Shown here: positions 32,209 to 40,411 of the stretch, piece after piece
How positions within the stretch are numbered: position 1 is the first letter of the stretch
Layout: every line of letters begins with the position of its first letter
NCBI RefSeq assembly: GCF_018069625.1
Contig: NZ_CP072941.1
Location: 6,138,001-6,202,000, forward strand
From: Streptomyces yatensis
Lineage (GTDB): Bacteria > Actinomycetota > Actinomycetes > Streptomycetales > Streptomycetaceae
Reading direction: 5' to 3'
DNA length: 64,000 nucleotides
Notes under the pieces: generated by a model
Databases searched by the model: none
What the model was told of the DNA's origin: nothing
Seen by the model: only the letters and a program-made list of their open reading frames with translations
Translations under genes and position numbers: made by a program

Positions 32209-34215
32209 TCAGTTCAGCCGCAGCCGGTTGCGTACCGCGGCGAGCAGCCGCACCGGCGCCACCCGCAGCTCCAGCGTCACCTCGCCGCGCCCCATCAGCG
32301 GCTTGGCGTAGTACGGACGGCCGCGGCGCACCCAGCGGGCGCCGGGCAGTCGGGCGGGTGGCGGCACGGGCGCGGCGGGCGCGGGCCGACCCGGGGCCTG
32401 GTCGCCCGGGCCGATGACGGCCAGCGTCACCGTCCAGCGGCCGCGGCCCAGGTCCCGCACCGGCAGCCGGGCGGTGAACGCACCCGCCGGATGCCCCGCG
32501 GCGAACCGCACCGGATGGTCGAAGACCCGTCCGTCGGCGTGCTCGGCGCGCAGCCGCAGCAGCCGCCCGCGCGCCGGGGTGCCGGGCGGCAGCAGCCGTC
32601 CGGCGACGACCAGCGTGCCCTTGTCCGACGGATGCCATACGGCCTCGGTCACCTCGCAGGGCGCGCCGCGCGGGGCCGGGCCGATGTCGAGGGAGAGATT
32701 GCGGTACGGGCTGGTGAAGTACGGCGTGACCCGGGCGCGCAGCCCGGGCCCGGCGGCCACCACCCGGCGCGCGGTGCCGATGTCGAGGGTGTCGTCATGG
32801 CGGTTGCCGAACCGCACGGTGCGGCTGATGCCCTGGGCGCGGACGTCGAGGAAGACGTCCCAGACACCGGGGCGCAGCGGTGCGCCGCCGTCCGCGGCGG
32901 CGATGTTCACATCGGCCGCGAACTCCGCCGGGTCGTCCTCCGCCGTGGCCACCACCGGGATCCGCACCTCGTCCCGTGCCTCGCGGCGGCGCAGCACCAG
33001 CTCGGCGCGGTCCTCCTCGGGGTCGGTCTCCAGCCCGTCGATGGCCGCCCGGCCGCGCACCCGCAAGGTGCTGCGGCCGTGCCAGGCGGCGCCCGCGAGG
33101 TGGTGGCGCACCGGCAGCCGGTCGGTGACGTCGAAGCAGGCGTCGGGGACCTCGGCGTCGGGGTCGCGGAAGAAGGGGTGGAGCCAGTAGACGCTGCCCT
33201 TCTCGACCAGATGGCCGCTCCGGGCGTCCCGTTTGGCGTTGCGCACGACGGACAGCAGATCCTCGAAGCGGCCGGTGCGCAGCAGATGGACCATCAGCCG
33301 CTCGGGGGCGGTGAGGGTGGGGAAGAGCGTGTCGGAGCAGTGGGCCAGTGCCCACCGGCGCAGCTCGGGCAGGAACCGCTCGCGGGCCTCGGCCTCGTCC
33401 TCGCGCGGCAGCGCGCGCAGCGCCGGGCACAGCTCCCGCCGGATGTGGTGCAGCATCACCGTGTCGCGGCGGGTGCCGGGCCGGGTGTGCCGGGCGGCGG
33501 TCTCGAACAGCGGCCGCATGGCGTCGACGCGGTCGGCGAGACCTGTGGCGGTACGGCCCCGGCCCGGGCCCAGGTGGTAGCAGTCGTAGTCGGCGACGAC
33601 GGAGATCCCGGAGGCGTTGAGGTAGGCGGCCGCGGTGAAGGGCTTGCCCTCGCCGTGGTGGAGGTGGGCGGGGAAGCGCAGCCGGAGCCGTTCGATCAGG
33701 GAGCGGCGGAAGAGCTTGCAGGGCTCCAGGGTGGCGTAGGCGTGGGAGCTGTGGGCGTCGGTGCGCAGCTGGTTGTGGCGGAAGACCGCCTTGGGGACGC
33801 CGCGTCCGTCCGGCGAGACCATCTTGCCCAGGACCACGTCGGTGCCGTTCTGGTCGGCCATCGCGACCATGCGGCGCAGTGCGTCGGGTGCCAGGCGGGC
33901 GTCGGCGTCCAGGAAGAAGACGAAGTCGCCGCGGGCGCGGGCCAGTCCGGTGTTGCGGGGGCCGCCGGCGCCGCCGCGGCAGGGGTGGGGGTTGCGGACG
34001 ACATGGAGCGAGGGGCAGCCGGCGGCGAGCCGTTCCAGCTCCTCCGCGGTGCCGTCGGCCGATCCGTCGTCGACGGCGATGATGTCGAGTCGGCTGAGCC
34101 CGAGGGTCTGCTCCATGGCGGAGGTGACGGCCCGGGTGATCCCGGGCATGGCGTCACGGGCGGGGACGATCACGCTGACACGGGGAGGCGGGCCGGGGCG
34201 GTGATTGCGCGGCAT
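32209..34215 (-). CDS. GT2 family glycosyltransferase, inverted paralogue
   Basis: Glycosyltransferase of 668 residues with the same architecture as the gene at 29995-32004: GT-A domain with VSVIVPARDAMPGI, IIAVDDGSADGTAEEL and FFLDADARL, then a shared middle and beta-rich C-terminal region. Here the metal site reads DAD-A rather than DSDD, and the histidine-rich stretch AHLHHGEGKPF replaces the paralogue's acidic YRNCEDKPF, so acceptor or donor specificity has probably shifted. The ATG at 34215 has GGAG 7 nt upstream. It lies downstream of the membrane TagF-like gene on the same strand (227-bp gap with a short repeat) and may be transcribed with it. Convergent to its paralogue. Confidence 0.9.
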   Translation of the reverse strand: MPRNHRPGPPPRVSVIVPARDAMPGITRAVTSAMEQTLGLSRLDIIAVDDGSADGTAEELERLAAGCPSLHVVRNPHPCRGGAGGPRNTGLARARGDFVFFLDADARLAPDALRRMVAMADQNGTDVVLGKMVSPDGRGVPKAVFRHNQLRTDAHSSHAYATLEPCKLFRRSLIERLRLRFPAHLHHGEGKPFTAAAYLNASGISVVADYDCYHLGPGRGRTATGLADRVDAMRPLFETAARHTRPGTRRDTVMLHHIRRELCPALRALPREDEAEARERFLPELRRWALAHCSDTLFPTLTAPERLMVHLLRTGRFEDLLSVVRNAKRDARSGHLVEKGSVYWLHPFFRDPDAEVPDACFDVTDRLPVRHHLAGAAWHGRSTLRVRGRAAIDGLETDPEEDRAELVLRRREARDEVRIPVVATAEDDPAEFAADVNIAAADGGAPLRPGVWDVFLDVRAQGISRTVRFGNRHDDTLDIGTARRVVAAGPGLRARVTPYFTSPYRNLSLDIGPAPRGAPCEVTEAVWHPSDKGTLVVAGRLLPPGTPARGRLLRLRAEHADGRVFDHPVRFAAGHPAGAFTARLPVRDLGRGRWTVTLAVIGPGDQAPGRPAPAAPVPPPARLPGARWVRRGRPYYAKPLMGRGEVTLELRVAPVRLLAAVRNRLRLN

Positions 34216-34340
34216 GCTGGCTCCGGAGGGGGTGCGGGGGGCTCAGGAGACGTGGGAGGGGGGCTCCTGGGGGCGGGGTCTGGGGTGGAAGCTCATGGTG
34301 AGGGCCTGGGGTGAGGTCCGGGTGTGGGATGTGCTGCTAC

Positions 34341-34455
34341 CGGGTGACGTACATGTGGTGCGACGTACATGTCGGGCGACGTGCACGGGGGGTGTCGTGC
34401 TGTCGGATGACGTATCGGATGACGTACCTGTGGGATGTCTTGTTATCGGATGACG
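34341..34455. repeat. Irregular repeat of (A/G)TGACGTAC type
   Basis: Five to six diverged copies of a motif centred on GACGTACATGT or GGATGACGTAC (at about 34346, 34362, 34378, 34405, 34415 and 34447). They span the stop codon of the membrane TagF-like gene and the gap before the next GT2 gene. Confidence 0.6.
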
Positions 34456-36575
34456 GGCCAGCGTCCGGCGCCGGGGGTCGGGGCCGTGTGGAGGTCACGC
34501 AGCCGGACGACCGTCTCGCCCTTCTCGGCGAGCGCGTCCACGGCGTCGGTGAAGCGCTGGATGGACGGTGGGGTGGTGGGGCCGAGCAGAAACTCCTTCA
34601 CCTCGTGGCGGGCGGTGCGCAGCTCGTCGAGGCACGGGTCGAAGAGCCGGCGCAGGAGGTCCTCCATACCGGATGCCCCGGGACCGAGCAGATAGGCCGC
34701 CCTGGCCACGACGTTCTGCCGCCGGAACTCCTCCGCGCCGAGCCCCGCCGGGGCGATGAGCGCGTACGGCTTGAGGGTGGCCAGGAAGTCGCCGACCACG
34801 TCGGAGGGATCGCCGATCAGCAGATCGGCCTGGTCGAAGCAGGAGTGGAGGGTGGGCATCTCCCCCTCGATCACCTGGTGGAGCCAGGGCGGTGAGGCCG
34901 CCCAGTGGGCCTGGTGCCACTGTCTGCGCAGCCCCTCGGCCTCGGTGAGCAGGGCCGGATCGGGGGCGGCGCGGTCCCGCGTGAGCATGGCCTCGTCGGC
35001 GTCGGCCCGGCGCAGCCGCGCGTCCAGCGCCGCGATGCGCTTGGCCAGTTCGGCGCGGCGGCGGGCGTCCTCGGTGCGCCGCGCCTCGGTGCGCTGCGCC
35101 TCGGCGTCCTCGGGCGCCTCGCCGATGGCGTCCGCGGTGCGCCGCTCGTTCGCGGCGTCGATCAGGGCGACGATACGGCGGTGGGCGGCGCGGGCCTCGG
35201 GGGTGCGGTGGCCGGTGGGGGGATGCGGCCGGTAGAGCAGCCGCAGGGGGCGTTCGCTGTCCAGCAGCGCCCGTACGATCGCCTCGTCCGCGGCGCCCGG
35301 CTCACCCGTCGCGTCCGCCTCACCCGTCGCGCCCGCCGCGCCGTCCCGGGTGGGCGCGTACAGCACGGTGGGCAGGGGCGCGGGGGTGGGGCAGGTCCCG
35401 GCCCGGGTCCCGGTTCCGGCTCCGGCTCCGGTTCCGGTTCCGGCGGCGCGCAGTCCGTCGAGCTGGGGGCGGCCGATCTCCACGATGTCGGCGTCCTCGA
35501 CACCGACCGCGGCCTGGACGTGGCGCCGCCGCCCCGCCTCGCCCGCGACCCACACCTGGTCGTAGACCTTGCTGTACGGGTCGACGGCGGTGGCCTCGTC
35601 GCCGTCGCCGCCGGGGGCCAGGAAGACGTGCTGCATGGTGGGGATCCGCAGGAGGTGGATGTTCCGGCCGGTGTTGGCGGGGTAGAGCGCGACCCGCACC
35701 CCGCTCAGGTCCAACTGCGAGAGGTGCGCGGCGCTCGGCACGCACAGCACCGGCAGCGGGGTCGGCTCCAAAGCCTCCAGCAACTCCCGTTCGCGCACGA
35801 TGACCAGGGACGGGGTGGGCAGCGCGGCCACCGGCCCCAGCCAGCGGGTGAGCTGGTCGGCGCGGTCGCGCGGCCCGGAGAAGTACAGCACCGTACGGGG
35901 GCGGCGCTGGATCAGCCAGGCGTCGACCTCGGCCAGCACCTGCGCGGCGCCGGGCAGCCGGCGGATGGCCCGGACGAGGTACGGGACGAGGGCCACGACC
36001 GTGATCAGGCAGGATCCGGCGGCCAGGGTGAGCGCCGCCACCACCCAGCGGGCATCGCCGGTCATCAGTGACGCGGTCAGCCCGAGCAGGGCCGACAGCT
36101 CGTAGACCAGCATCCGCTGACCGGGCCATTCGGTGAGTCGGCGGGGCGGCCGGTCGCTGATGTCCAGTCGGCGCAGATCGATGTTGCGGGCCGCGACCGC
36201 GAGGGCGCGGCGCCGCCGGATCAGCGTGATGAGCGCGGCGTGCAGGGCCTGCCCGGCCAGCAGGCACAGCACCAGCGTCATGGCCGCGGCCAGCCCGATC
36301 GGGCCGGTGACATGCAGTCGGCCCAGCAGCAGGAGCAGCAGGACGCAGCGGATCTCGAACCGGGACGTGGCGCCCATGTGCAGCCGCCCCAGACGGGCCA
36401 TCAGCCCCGGTTCGGTGCGATGCAGCAGCAGCTCACAGCCGCAGCCGACCAGCCCCGCCCCGGCGAACACCTCTCCGGCCCCGGTGAGCGCGGCCACCGC
36501 CAGGGTCACCAGACACCCGGTCAGCGTGGCGAAGGCCACGAGACCGCGGGGGTTTTCGATACCGAGGCGGTTCAT
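34443..36575 (-). CDS. Membrane protein with a C-terminal CDP-glycerol-transferase-like domain
   Basis: Protein of 710 residues. The N-terminal ~260 residues hold six to seven hydrophobic helices (for example CVLLLLLLGRL and LTAAMTL-type stretches). The remainder is a soluble GT-B-like domain with TVLYFSGPRDRADQL, IHLLRIPTMQHVFLAPGGDGDEA, KVYDQVWVAGEA, LLYRPHPPTGHRTPEA and DQADLLIGDPSDVVGDFLATL. The last motifs match the order seen in CDP-glycerol glycerophosphotransferases, suggesting a membrane-anchored polymer transferase; substrate unproven. A charged helical insertion (about 500-590) may be a coiled coil. The start at 36575 has GAAGGG 8 nt upstream. It is divergent from the GT39 gene across a short AT-rich gap (around 36625-36645). 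Confidence 0.78.
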   Translation of the reverse strand: MNRLGIENPRGLVAFATLTGCLVTLAVAALTGAGEVFAGAGLVGCGCELLLHRTEPGLMARLGRLHMGATSRFEIRCVLLLLLLGRLHVTGPIGLAAAMTLVLCLLAGQALHAALITLIRRRRALAVAARNIDLRRLDISDRPPRRLTEWPGQRMLVYELSALLGLTASLMTGDARWVVAALTLAAGSCLITVVALVPYLVRAIRRLPGAAQVLAEVDAWLIQRRPRTVLYFSGPRDRADQLTRWLGPVAALPTPSLVIVRERELLEALEPTPLPVLCVPSAAHLSQLDLSGVRVALYPANTGRNIHLLRIPTMQHVFLAPGGDGDEATAVDPYSKVYDQVWVAGEAGRRRHVQAAVGVEDADIVEIGRPQLDGLRAAGTGTGAGAGTGTRAGTCPTPAPLPTVLYAPTRDGAAGATGEADATGEPGAADEAIVRALLDSERPLRLLYRPHPPTGHRTPEARAAHRRIVALIDAANERRTADAIGEAPEDAEAQRTEARRTEDARRRAELAKRIAALDARLRRADADEAMLTRDRAAPDPALLTEAEGLRRQWHQAHWAASPPWLHQVIEGEMPTLHSCFDQADLLIGDPSDVVGDFLATLKPYALIAPAGLGAEEFRRQNVVARAAYLLGPGASGMEDLLRRLFDPCLDELRTARHEVKEFLLGPTTPPSIQRFTDAVDALAEKGETVVRLRDLHTAPTPGAGRWPVIR

Positions 36576-36690
36576 GACGCGTGCCCTTCGCGGCGGATGT
36601 GTCGTCCTGACTGCACACTGTAGGCGAATAGTCGTATTTATGCCTTTTGTTGTCGTGTGGAGTGGATGAGGTGGGAGGTCGGAGGTGGGT

Positions 36691-38565
36691 ATGAGGGCGA
36701 GCGCGCGGAAGCGTGACGGAATCTCCGCGCCGACGGCGATCGTGCTCCCGATGGCCGTCATGCTGGGGCTGGGCCTGTGGGGCCTGGACCGGGGCACGAT
36801 GTGGCGGGACGAGTCCGCGACGTACCAGATGGCGCGGCGGACCCTCCCTCAGATCCGCGACACACTCGGCACCGTGGACGCCGTCCACGGCCTCTACTAC
36901 CTCCTGATGCACCCCCTGCTGGCGCTGCACCCCTCCGAGGTGACCATGCGCCTGCCCTCGGTCCTGGCCGCCGTGGCCGCCACGGCCCTGGTCGCCGCCC
37001 TCGGCTGCCGCCTGGCCCGCCCCCGGGTGGGCCTCTGGGCCGGACTCCTCTACGCGACCACGCCCGTGGCCACCCACTACGCCCAGGAGGGCCGCTCCTA
37101 CGCCCTGGTCGCGGCGGGCGCGGCGTGGGCGACGTACCTGCTGGTGGGCGCGGCGGGGCTCGGCCCGGGAGCGGGTTGGGTGGCCGCCCCGGGGGGCGCC
37201 TCGGGGGGCGTCCCGGCGGACCGGCCTGCGCCGGGTCGGGGGGCCGCCCGAGCGGGCCGGCCCGCGGCGGGGGCGGGAGCGGGGGCGGGCGCTGGGTCTG
37301 GGATGGGCGCTGGGTCGGGGGTGGGTCCGGGCGTGGCCGCCGGGCCCGGGGCGGCCCGAGCGGCTGGGTCTGCGGGCGGGGTGGCCCGAGCGGCTGGGGA
37401 CGCGGGCGGGTCTGCCCGCTCGGCCGCGCCCGACCGAGCGGCCGGGGAGGCGGGCAGGGCGGCATTGGGCGCACGCGTCCGTTCGGCCGTACTGGTCCGC
37501 GGCGGCGTGCCTCGTGTCGCGCGGGTGGCCTCGGCGCCGGGCCCGGAGCGGGCGGCGTCGGGAGCGGGGTGGCGGTGGGCGGCGTACGGAGCTGTCGTGG
37601 CCGTGACCGCGTTGCTGCACGTCTTCGCGGTGCTCATGCTCGCCGCGCACGCCCTGACGCTGCTCGTCTCGCGCGCCCCGCGCCGCGTGTGGTGGGGCTG
37701 GGGGAGCGCGGCGGCCGGGGCGGTGGCCGCGGTGGCGCCACTGGCGGCGCTGGCCCGGCGGCAGAGCGCGCAGATCGCCTGGATCCGCCATCCGACGCCG
37801 GGTCGGCTGTGGGCGGTGGTGGAGGAGTTCGCGGGCCCGAGCGCTCTCGTCCTGGCCCTCAACCTCCTGCTGATCGTGGTCGCGGTGGTCCGTCCCCGAT
37901 GGCGTTCACTGACCGCGGTGGCATTGCCCCTCTTCTGCGTCCCGCCCGTCCTCCTCTTCGCCCTCGCCCTCCACCGCCCCTGCTTTCACGAGCGCTATCT
38001 CCTCTTCGCTCTGGCGGGCATCCCCCTGCTGGCAGCGGCGGGGGTGGACCGGCTGGCGGGGGTGGCGGCCGACTGGCGCCGCGCCGTGGTGGGCAGGCGC
38101 CGGGCCGTGGTCGTGGCGGCCGGGGTCCTCGTGGTCGGCTGCGGCTTCGTCTGGCAGCTTCCGCTGCATCAGCGGGAGCGTGAGCCGTTGAGCCGTCAGG
38201 ACGACCTCGCGGCGCTGGCCGCAGCGGTGGGCAGGCTCACCCGGCCGGGTGAGCCGGTGCTGTACGACCCGCCCAAGGAACGGCGGATCGCGATCGCCTA
38301 TCCGCGCCCCCTCGCCGGGCTGCGCGACATCGCGCTGGGCACGCCCGGCCCCGCCTCCGGCACCCTCTACGGGGTCGACGTCGGCCCCGCCGAGCTGCTG
38401 CGGCGGCTCGGCGGGGCGCGGTCGGCATGGGTGATCGCGGCCGATGAGCGGGAGACCCACCGGGCGAAGGCGACCGTGCTGACCGGGCGCTTCCAACTGG
38501 CGTACTCGCTGTGCCTGCCCGGCATCCGGCTGGAGCACTATGTGCGGGCGGAGCCCGCCGGCTGA
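36691..38565 (+). CDS. GT39-type membrane glycosyltransferase with a large Gly/Ala insertion
   Basis: Polyprenyl-phosphate-sugar-dependent transferase of 624 residues from the GT39/ArnT-like clan. After the first helix comes the catalytic-type acidic motif RGTMWRDESATY and then VDAVHGLYYLLMHP. About ten hydrophobic helices follow, with the conserved HERYLLFALAGIPLLAA late in the protein. Between two helices lies an exceptional ~135-residue Gly/Ala/Arg-rich insertion (about 153-290) of repetitive GC-rich DNA, unlike relatives. The ATG at 36691 is preferred to the GTG at 36685 because GGAGG lies 5 nt upstream. It probably glycosylates the wall polymer outside the membrane. A small hairpin at 38631-38644 follows the stop. 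Confidence 0.85.
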   Translation: MRASARKRDGISAPTAIVLPMAVMLGLGLWGLDRGTMWRDESATYQMARRTLPQIRDTLGTVDAVHGLYYLLMHPLLALHPSEVTMRLPSVLAAVAATALVAALGCRLARPRVGLWAGLLYATTPVATHYAQEGRSYALVAAGAAWATYLLVGAAGLGPGAGWVAAPGGASGGVPADRPAPGRGAARAGRPAAGAGAGAGAGSGMGAGSGVGPGVAAGPGAARAAGSAGGVARAAGDAGGSARSAAPDRAAGEAGRAALGARVRSAVLVRGGVPRVARVASAPGPERAASGAGWRWAAYGAVVAVTALLHVFAVLMLAAHALTLLVSRAPRRVWWGWGSAAAGAVAAVAPLAALARRQSAQIAWIRHPTPGRLWAVVEEFAGPSALVLALNLLLIVVAVVRPRWRSLTAVALPLFCVPPVLLFALALHRPCFHERYLLFALAGIPLLAAAGVDRLAGVAADWRRAVVGRRRAVVVAAGVLVVGCGFVWQLPLHQREREPLSRQDDLAALAAAVGRLTRPGEPVLYDPPKERRIAIAYPRPLAGLRDIALGTPGPASGTLYGVDVGPAELLRRLGGARSAWVIAADERETHRAKATVLTGRFQLAYSLCLPGIRLEHYVRAEPAG

Positions 38566-38951
38566 GACCGAGGGCCTGCCCCACACAGCGGATCGTCCCG
38601 GGGTCTGGGGCGGAGTCCCGGCGGAGGCAGGGGGCTTGAGCCCCTTGGTTCGGGAAGCCCCGATGCTCGTAAGTAAGCGTTCTTGAGCATACGGGCAGGT
38701 CAGAGGGCATGGAAGTGCCCCGCCCCCGATGGTGATCAGGCTGGGACGGGGCTGGCCGGTGGCGCTCTCACCGCGCGGTGCGCGGCACTCCGGTGAAGGG
38801 GCGGACCGGGGCGGGAGCCTCAAGCGCGTCCGCTCGGTGTGGGCATGTCTGCCCATCGGGCTCGGGGCTTGTCCGGTCGGGAGCGTCACCGATCCCACGC
38901 GGCTGGAGGCTACGGGGGAGCACCTCCGGCCGCGCGGGCGTCATCAGCGGG
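38566..38951. other. Gene-free junction between the GT39 gene and the Cys-pair cassette
   Basis: 386 bp. It contains a short terminator-like hairpin GGGGCTTGAGCCCC (38631-38644) and an inverted repeat with arms ATGCTC/GAGCAT (38663-38690). I see no convincing gene, tRNA or attachment site. Confidence 0.4.
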
Positions 38952-39401
38952 TCAGCCGGTGTCCTGGCCGGTCCCGATGAGGTAGCCGCCGAGTCCGGCG
39001 GCCACGATGAACGTGGTCAGGACCAGCGGCCCGGCGAATCGCCCCAGCCGCGCCACGGTGCGTCGCCAGCAGGCGCCCCAGCGTCCGGGGGCGCGGCGCG
39101 TGGCTGGCGCCTGGCTGGCGCTGCGGGCCAGGGGCAGCGTGGCCGTGCCGTTTCCGTCCTGGGACCGTATGAGGTCCACGCGCCAGTGACGCTCGACGGT
39201 CACGAGGAACTGCCCATGATTCAGGCCGTGTTGCTGGGTGTGGAGGATGGACCAGCGCGCGACGGGACCGGAATCGCTGTCCACCCTCCCCGACGTGGCG
39301 GGGCACGTCATGCATTCGGCGAGATAGATCCCGTCCGGCGCTCCCTGGGCGCGTTCGGCGCTGAGCACCAGGTCCGAGCCTTCAAGGATGGTTCGCGTCA
39401 C
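38952..39401 (-). CDS. Small DUF7848-like protein with a C-terminal membrane anchor (cassette gene 5)
   Basis: Protein of 149 residues. The N-terminal ~85 residues resemble the DUF7848 fold of the preceding gene: a cysteine pair in AECMTCPATSG, then ARWSILHTQQHGLNHGQFLVTVERHWRV. The C-terminus has a basic segment and one membrane helix, GPLVLTTFIVAAGLGGYLI, with a short tail. The GTG at 39401 is chosen because it overlaps the upstream stop (GTGA) and has GGGAG 7 nt upstream; a GTG at 39407 is too close to that site. It is the last gene of a five-gene coupled string and the only one with a membrane segment. Function unknown. Confidence 0.78.
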   Translation of the reverse strand: MTRTILEGSDLVLSAERAQGAPDGIYLAECMTCPATSGRVDSDSGPVARWSILHTQQHGLNHGQFLVTVERHWRVDLIRSQDGNGTATLPLARSASQAPATRRAPGRWGACWRRTVARLGRFAGPLVLTTFIVAAGLGGYLIGTGQDTG

Positions 39402-39637
39402 TGCCACGCTCCCGGTTCGAACCGGCAGGGGCGGGTGATGATCTCCCGATAGGTGAAGTGCTCCGGGTTCGCTCTCAGGTGGCTGGTCGCCCACGCGTGC
39501 GCGGCGGCCTGCTCGTCGCTGGGCTCCCCGGTCTGCTCGCATACCGCGCACTGCATGGCGAACGTGATCGGTTCGGCGTCAGGCTCGGTGTCGGGGACGA
39601 GCTGGAACTCACGGAAACGGTACGTGGCCCGGTTCAT
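39398..39637 (-). CDS. DUF7848 domain protein (cassette gene 4)
   Basis: Protein of 79 residues matching my recollection of DUF7848: strand FREFQLVPDTEPDAEPITF, a Cys pair in MQCAVCEQTGEPS, helix AAAHAWATSHLRANPEHF and the conserved TYREIITRPCRF. The Cys pair with later His/Cys suggests a small metal-binding or zinc-ribbon fold. Start and stop overlap its neighbours by 4 bp (ATGA upstream, GTGA downstream), so translation is coupled. AGGAAGGGGG precedes the start. No function is known. It is a tandem paralogue of the next gene, which adds a membrane helix. Confidence 0.82.
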   Translation of the reverse strand: MNRATYRFREFQLVPDTEPDAEPITFAMQCAVCEQTGEPSDEQAAAHAWATSHLRANPEHFTYREIITRPCRFEPGAWQ

Positions 39638-39801
39638 GCCCGCCCCCTTCCTGAGAGGGTGCTCCTCTTGCTGTGGCCGGGGTGGCGCTTGAGTAACACG
39701 GCACAGTCGGTGACCTTGCTCAGGTCCCCCGCCTGACGCGCCGCTTCCTTCTCGCGCTCCAGGCGGGCGCAGGCATCACAGGCTGCCTTCCCGGGGGTCA
39801 T
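39634..39801 (-). CDS. 55-residue Cys-pair protein (cassette gene 3)
   Basis: Small hydrophilic protein with ACDACARLEREKEAARQAGD near the N-terminus, then VTDCAVLLKRHPGH. The CxxC, a later Cys and the final His could form one metal site; the rest is a charged helix. The ATG at 39801 has GGAG 5 nt upstream and overlaps the upstream stop as ATGA. Its own stop overlaps the next ATG in the same way. Too short for confident family assignment. The strict 4-bp overlaps on both sides are the main evidence that it is a gene. Confidence 0.75.
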   Translation of the reverse strand: MTPGKAACDACARLEREKEAARQAGDLSKVTDCAVLLKRHPGHSKRSTLSGRGRA

Positions 39802-39959
39802 GTTGACTCCGCCTTTCGGAACGCTTCTTCCAGCCGTCGCCCCATCGGGCATGACCGCTTACGGGTGCACTGTCGGCATTCCTGGCGGTGCATCAGGTAG
39901 GCCGCCTGAAGCTGCTCGATGTCAGCTACTCGGGGGGCCTCGGAGACCTCGTCCGTCAT
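39798..39959 (-). CDS. 53-residue Cys-pair protein (cassette gene 2)
   Basis: Small protein: MTDEVSEAPRVADIEQLQ, a helix QAAYLMHRQECRQCTRKRSC with a CxxC plus a third Cys, then PMGRRLEEAFRKAEST. It resembles a minimal zinc-binding knuckle on a helix. ATGA overlaps occur at both ends, coupling it to cassette genes 1 and 3. The ribosome binding site before 39959 is weak (CAACGGG), so expression may depend on re-initiation from gene 1. No known function. Confidence 0.75.
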   Translation of the reverse strand: MTDEVSEAPRVADIEQLQAAYLMHRQECRQCTRKRSCPMGRRLEEAFRKAEST

Positions 39960-40300
39960 CCCGTTGCCTGCCCCCCGCGGATCCGGCACGGACAGGGATC
40001 GAAGCCGTACGTGGCGAGTACCTGCGCACACCGACACTGTCCCTCCCGCTGCCGCTCGTACGCCGTCACGTAGGGCCGGACCTGGCTCACCTCACCGCCC
40101 CGCAGCACAGGAGCAGGCACATGCGGCAAGCGCACCTTCGGTGTGTCCACCACAACAGAAGTGGCGGACCAGGAGTCGGCAGAGGATGGCTGAGAGCGTC
40201 GTTGACCACCCCGTGTGCGCAGCACCGGAGACATCAGTAATTCGAAGATCCACCCGATAGCGTGGTGCACGTCGTCAACCTCCACGGGGTTGGTGGACAT
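39956..40300 (-). CDS. 114-residue protein with a CxC/CxC C-terminus (cassette gene 1)
   Basis: First gene of the cassette. The N-terminal half contains VHHAIGWIFELLMSPVLRTR, an amphipathic or weakly hydrophobic helix. The middle is Ser/Val/Pro-rich. The C-terminal third has QCRCAQVLATYGFDPCPCRI, two Cys-x-Cys pairs that could hold a metal. The start at 40300 lies 111 bp from the divergent XRE-TPR gene, so the two share a control region. The stop overlaps the next ATG. No family recognised. Confidence 0.68.
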   Translation of the reverse strand: MSTNPVEVDDVHHAIGWIFELLMSPVLRTRGGQRRSQPSSADSWSATSVVVDTPKVRLPHVPAPVLRGGEVSQVRPYVTAYERQREGQCRCAQVLATYGFDPCPCRIRGGQATG

Positions 40301-40383
40301 GCCCCCGGGCCGTCGCCACGGTCGCGGGGGTCTCGTGTCCCCAAGACCCTTCCGGGCTACCCTCCGTCGCTCCCATCCCATGG

Positions 40384-40411
40384 CCCTATAGAGCCGCCCT
40401 ATATTGGAGGT
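40384..40411 (+). promoter_or_regulatory. Promoter of the XRE-TPR regulator with a CCCTATA direct repeat
   Basis: CCCTATA occurs at 40384-40390 and 40397-40403, 13 bp apart. The second contributes to a -10-like TATATT (40400-40405). Transcription would start about 7 nt later, at or next to the ATG at 40412, so the mRNA may be leaderless. GGAGG at 40406-40410 is only 1 nt from the ATG, too close to act as a normal ribosome binding site. Confidence 0.5.

Noticed and set aside
38663..38690. Inverted repeat ATGCTC...GAGCAT considered as an attachment or integration site for the cassette
   Set aside because: The arms are only 6 bp; there is no tRNA, integrase or matching direct repeat at the other junction.
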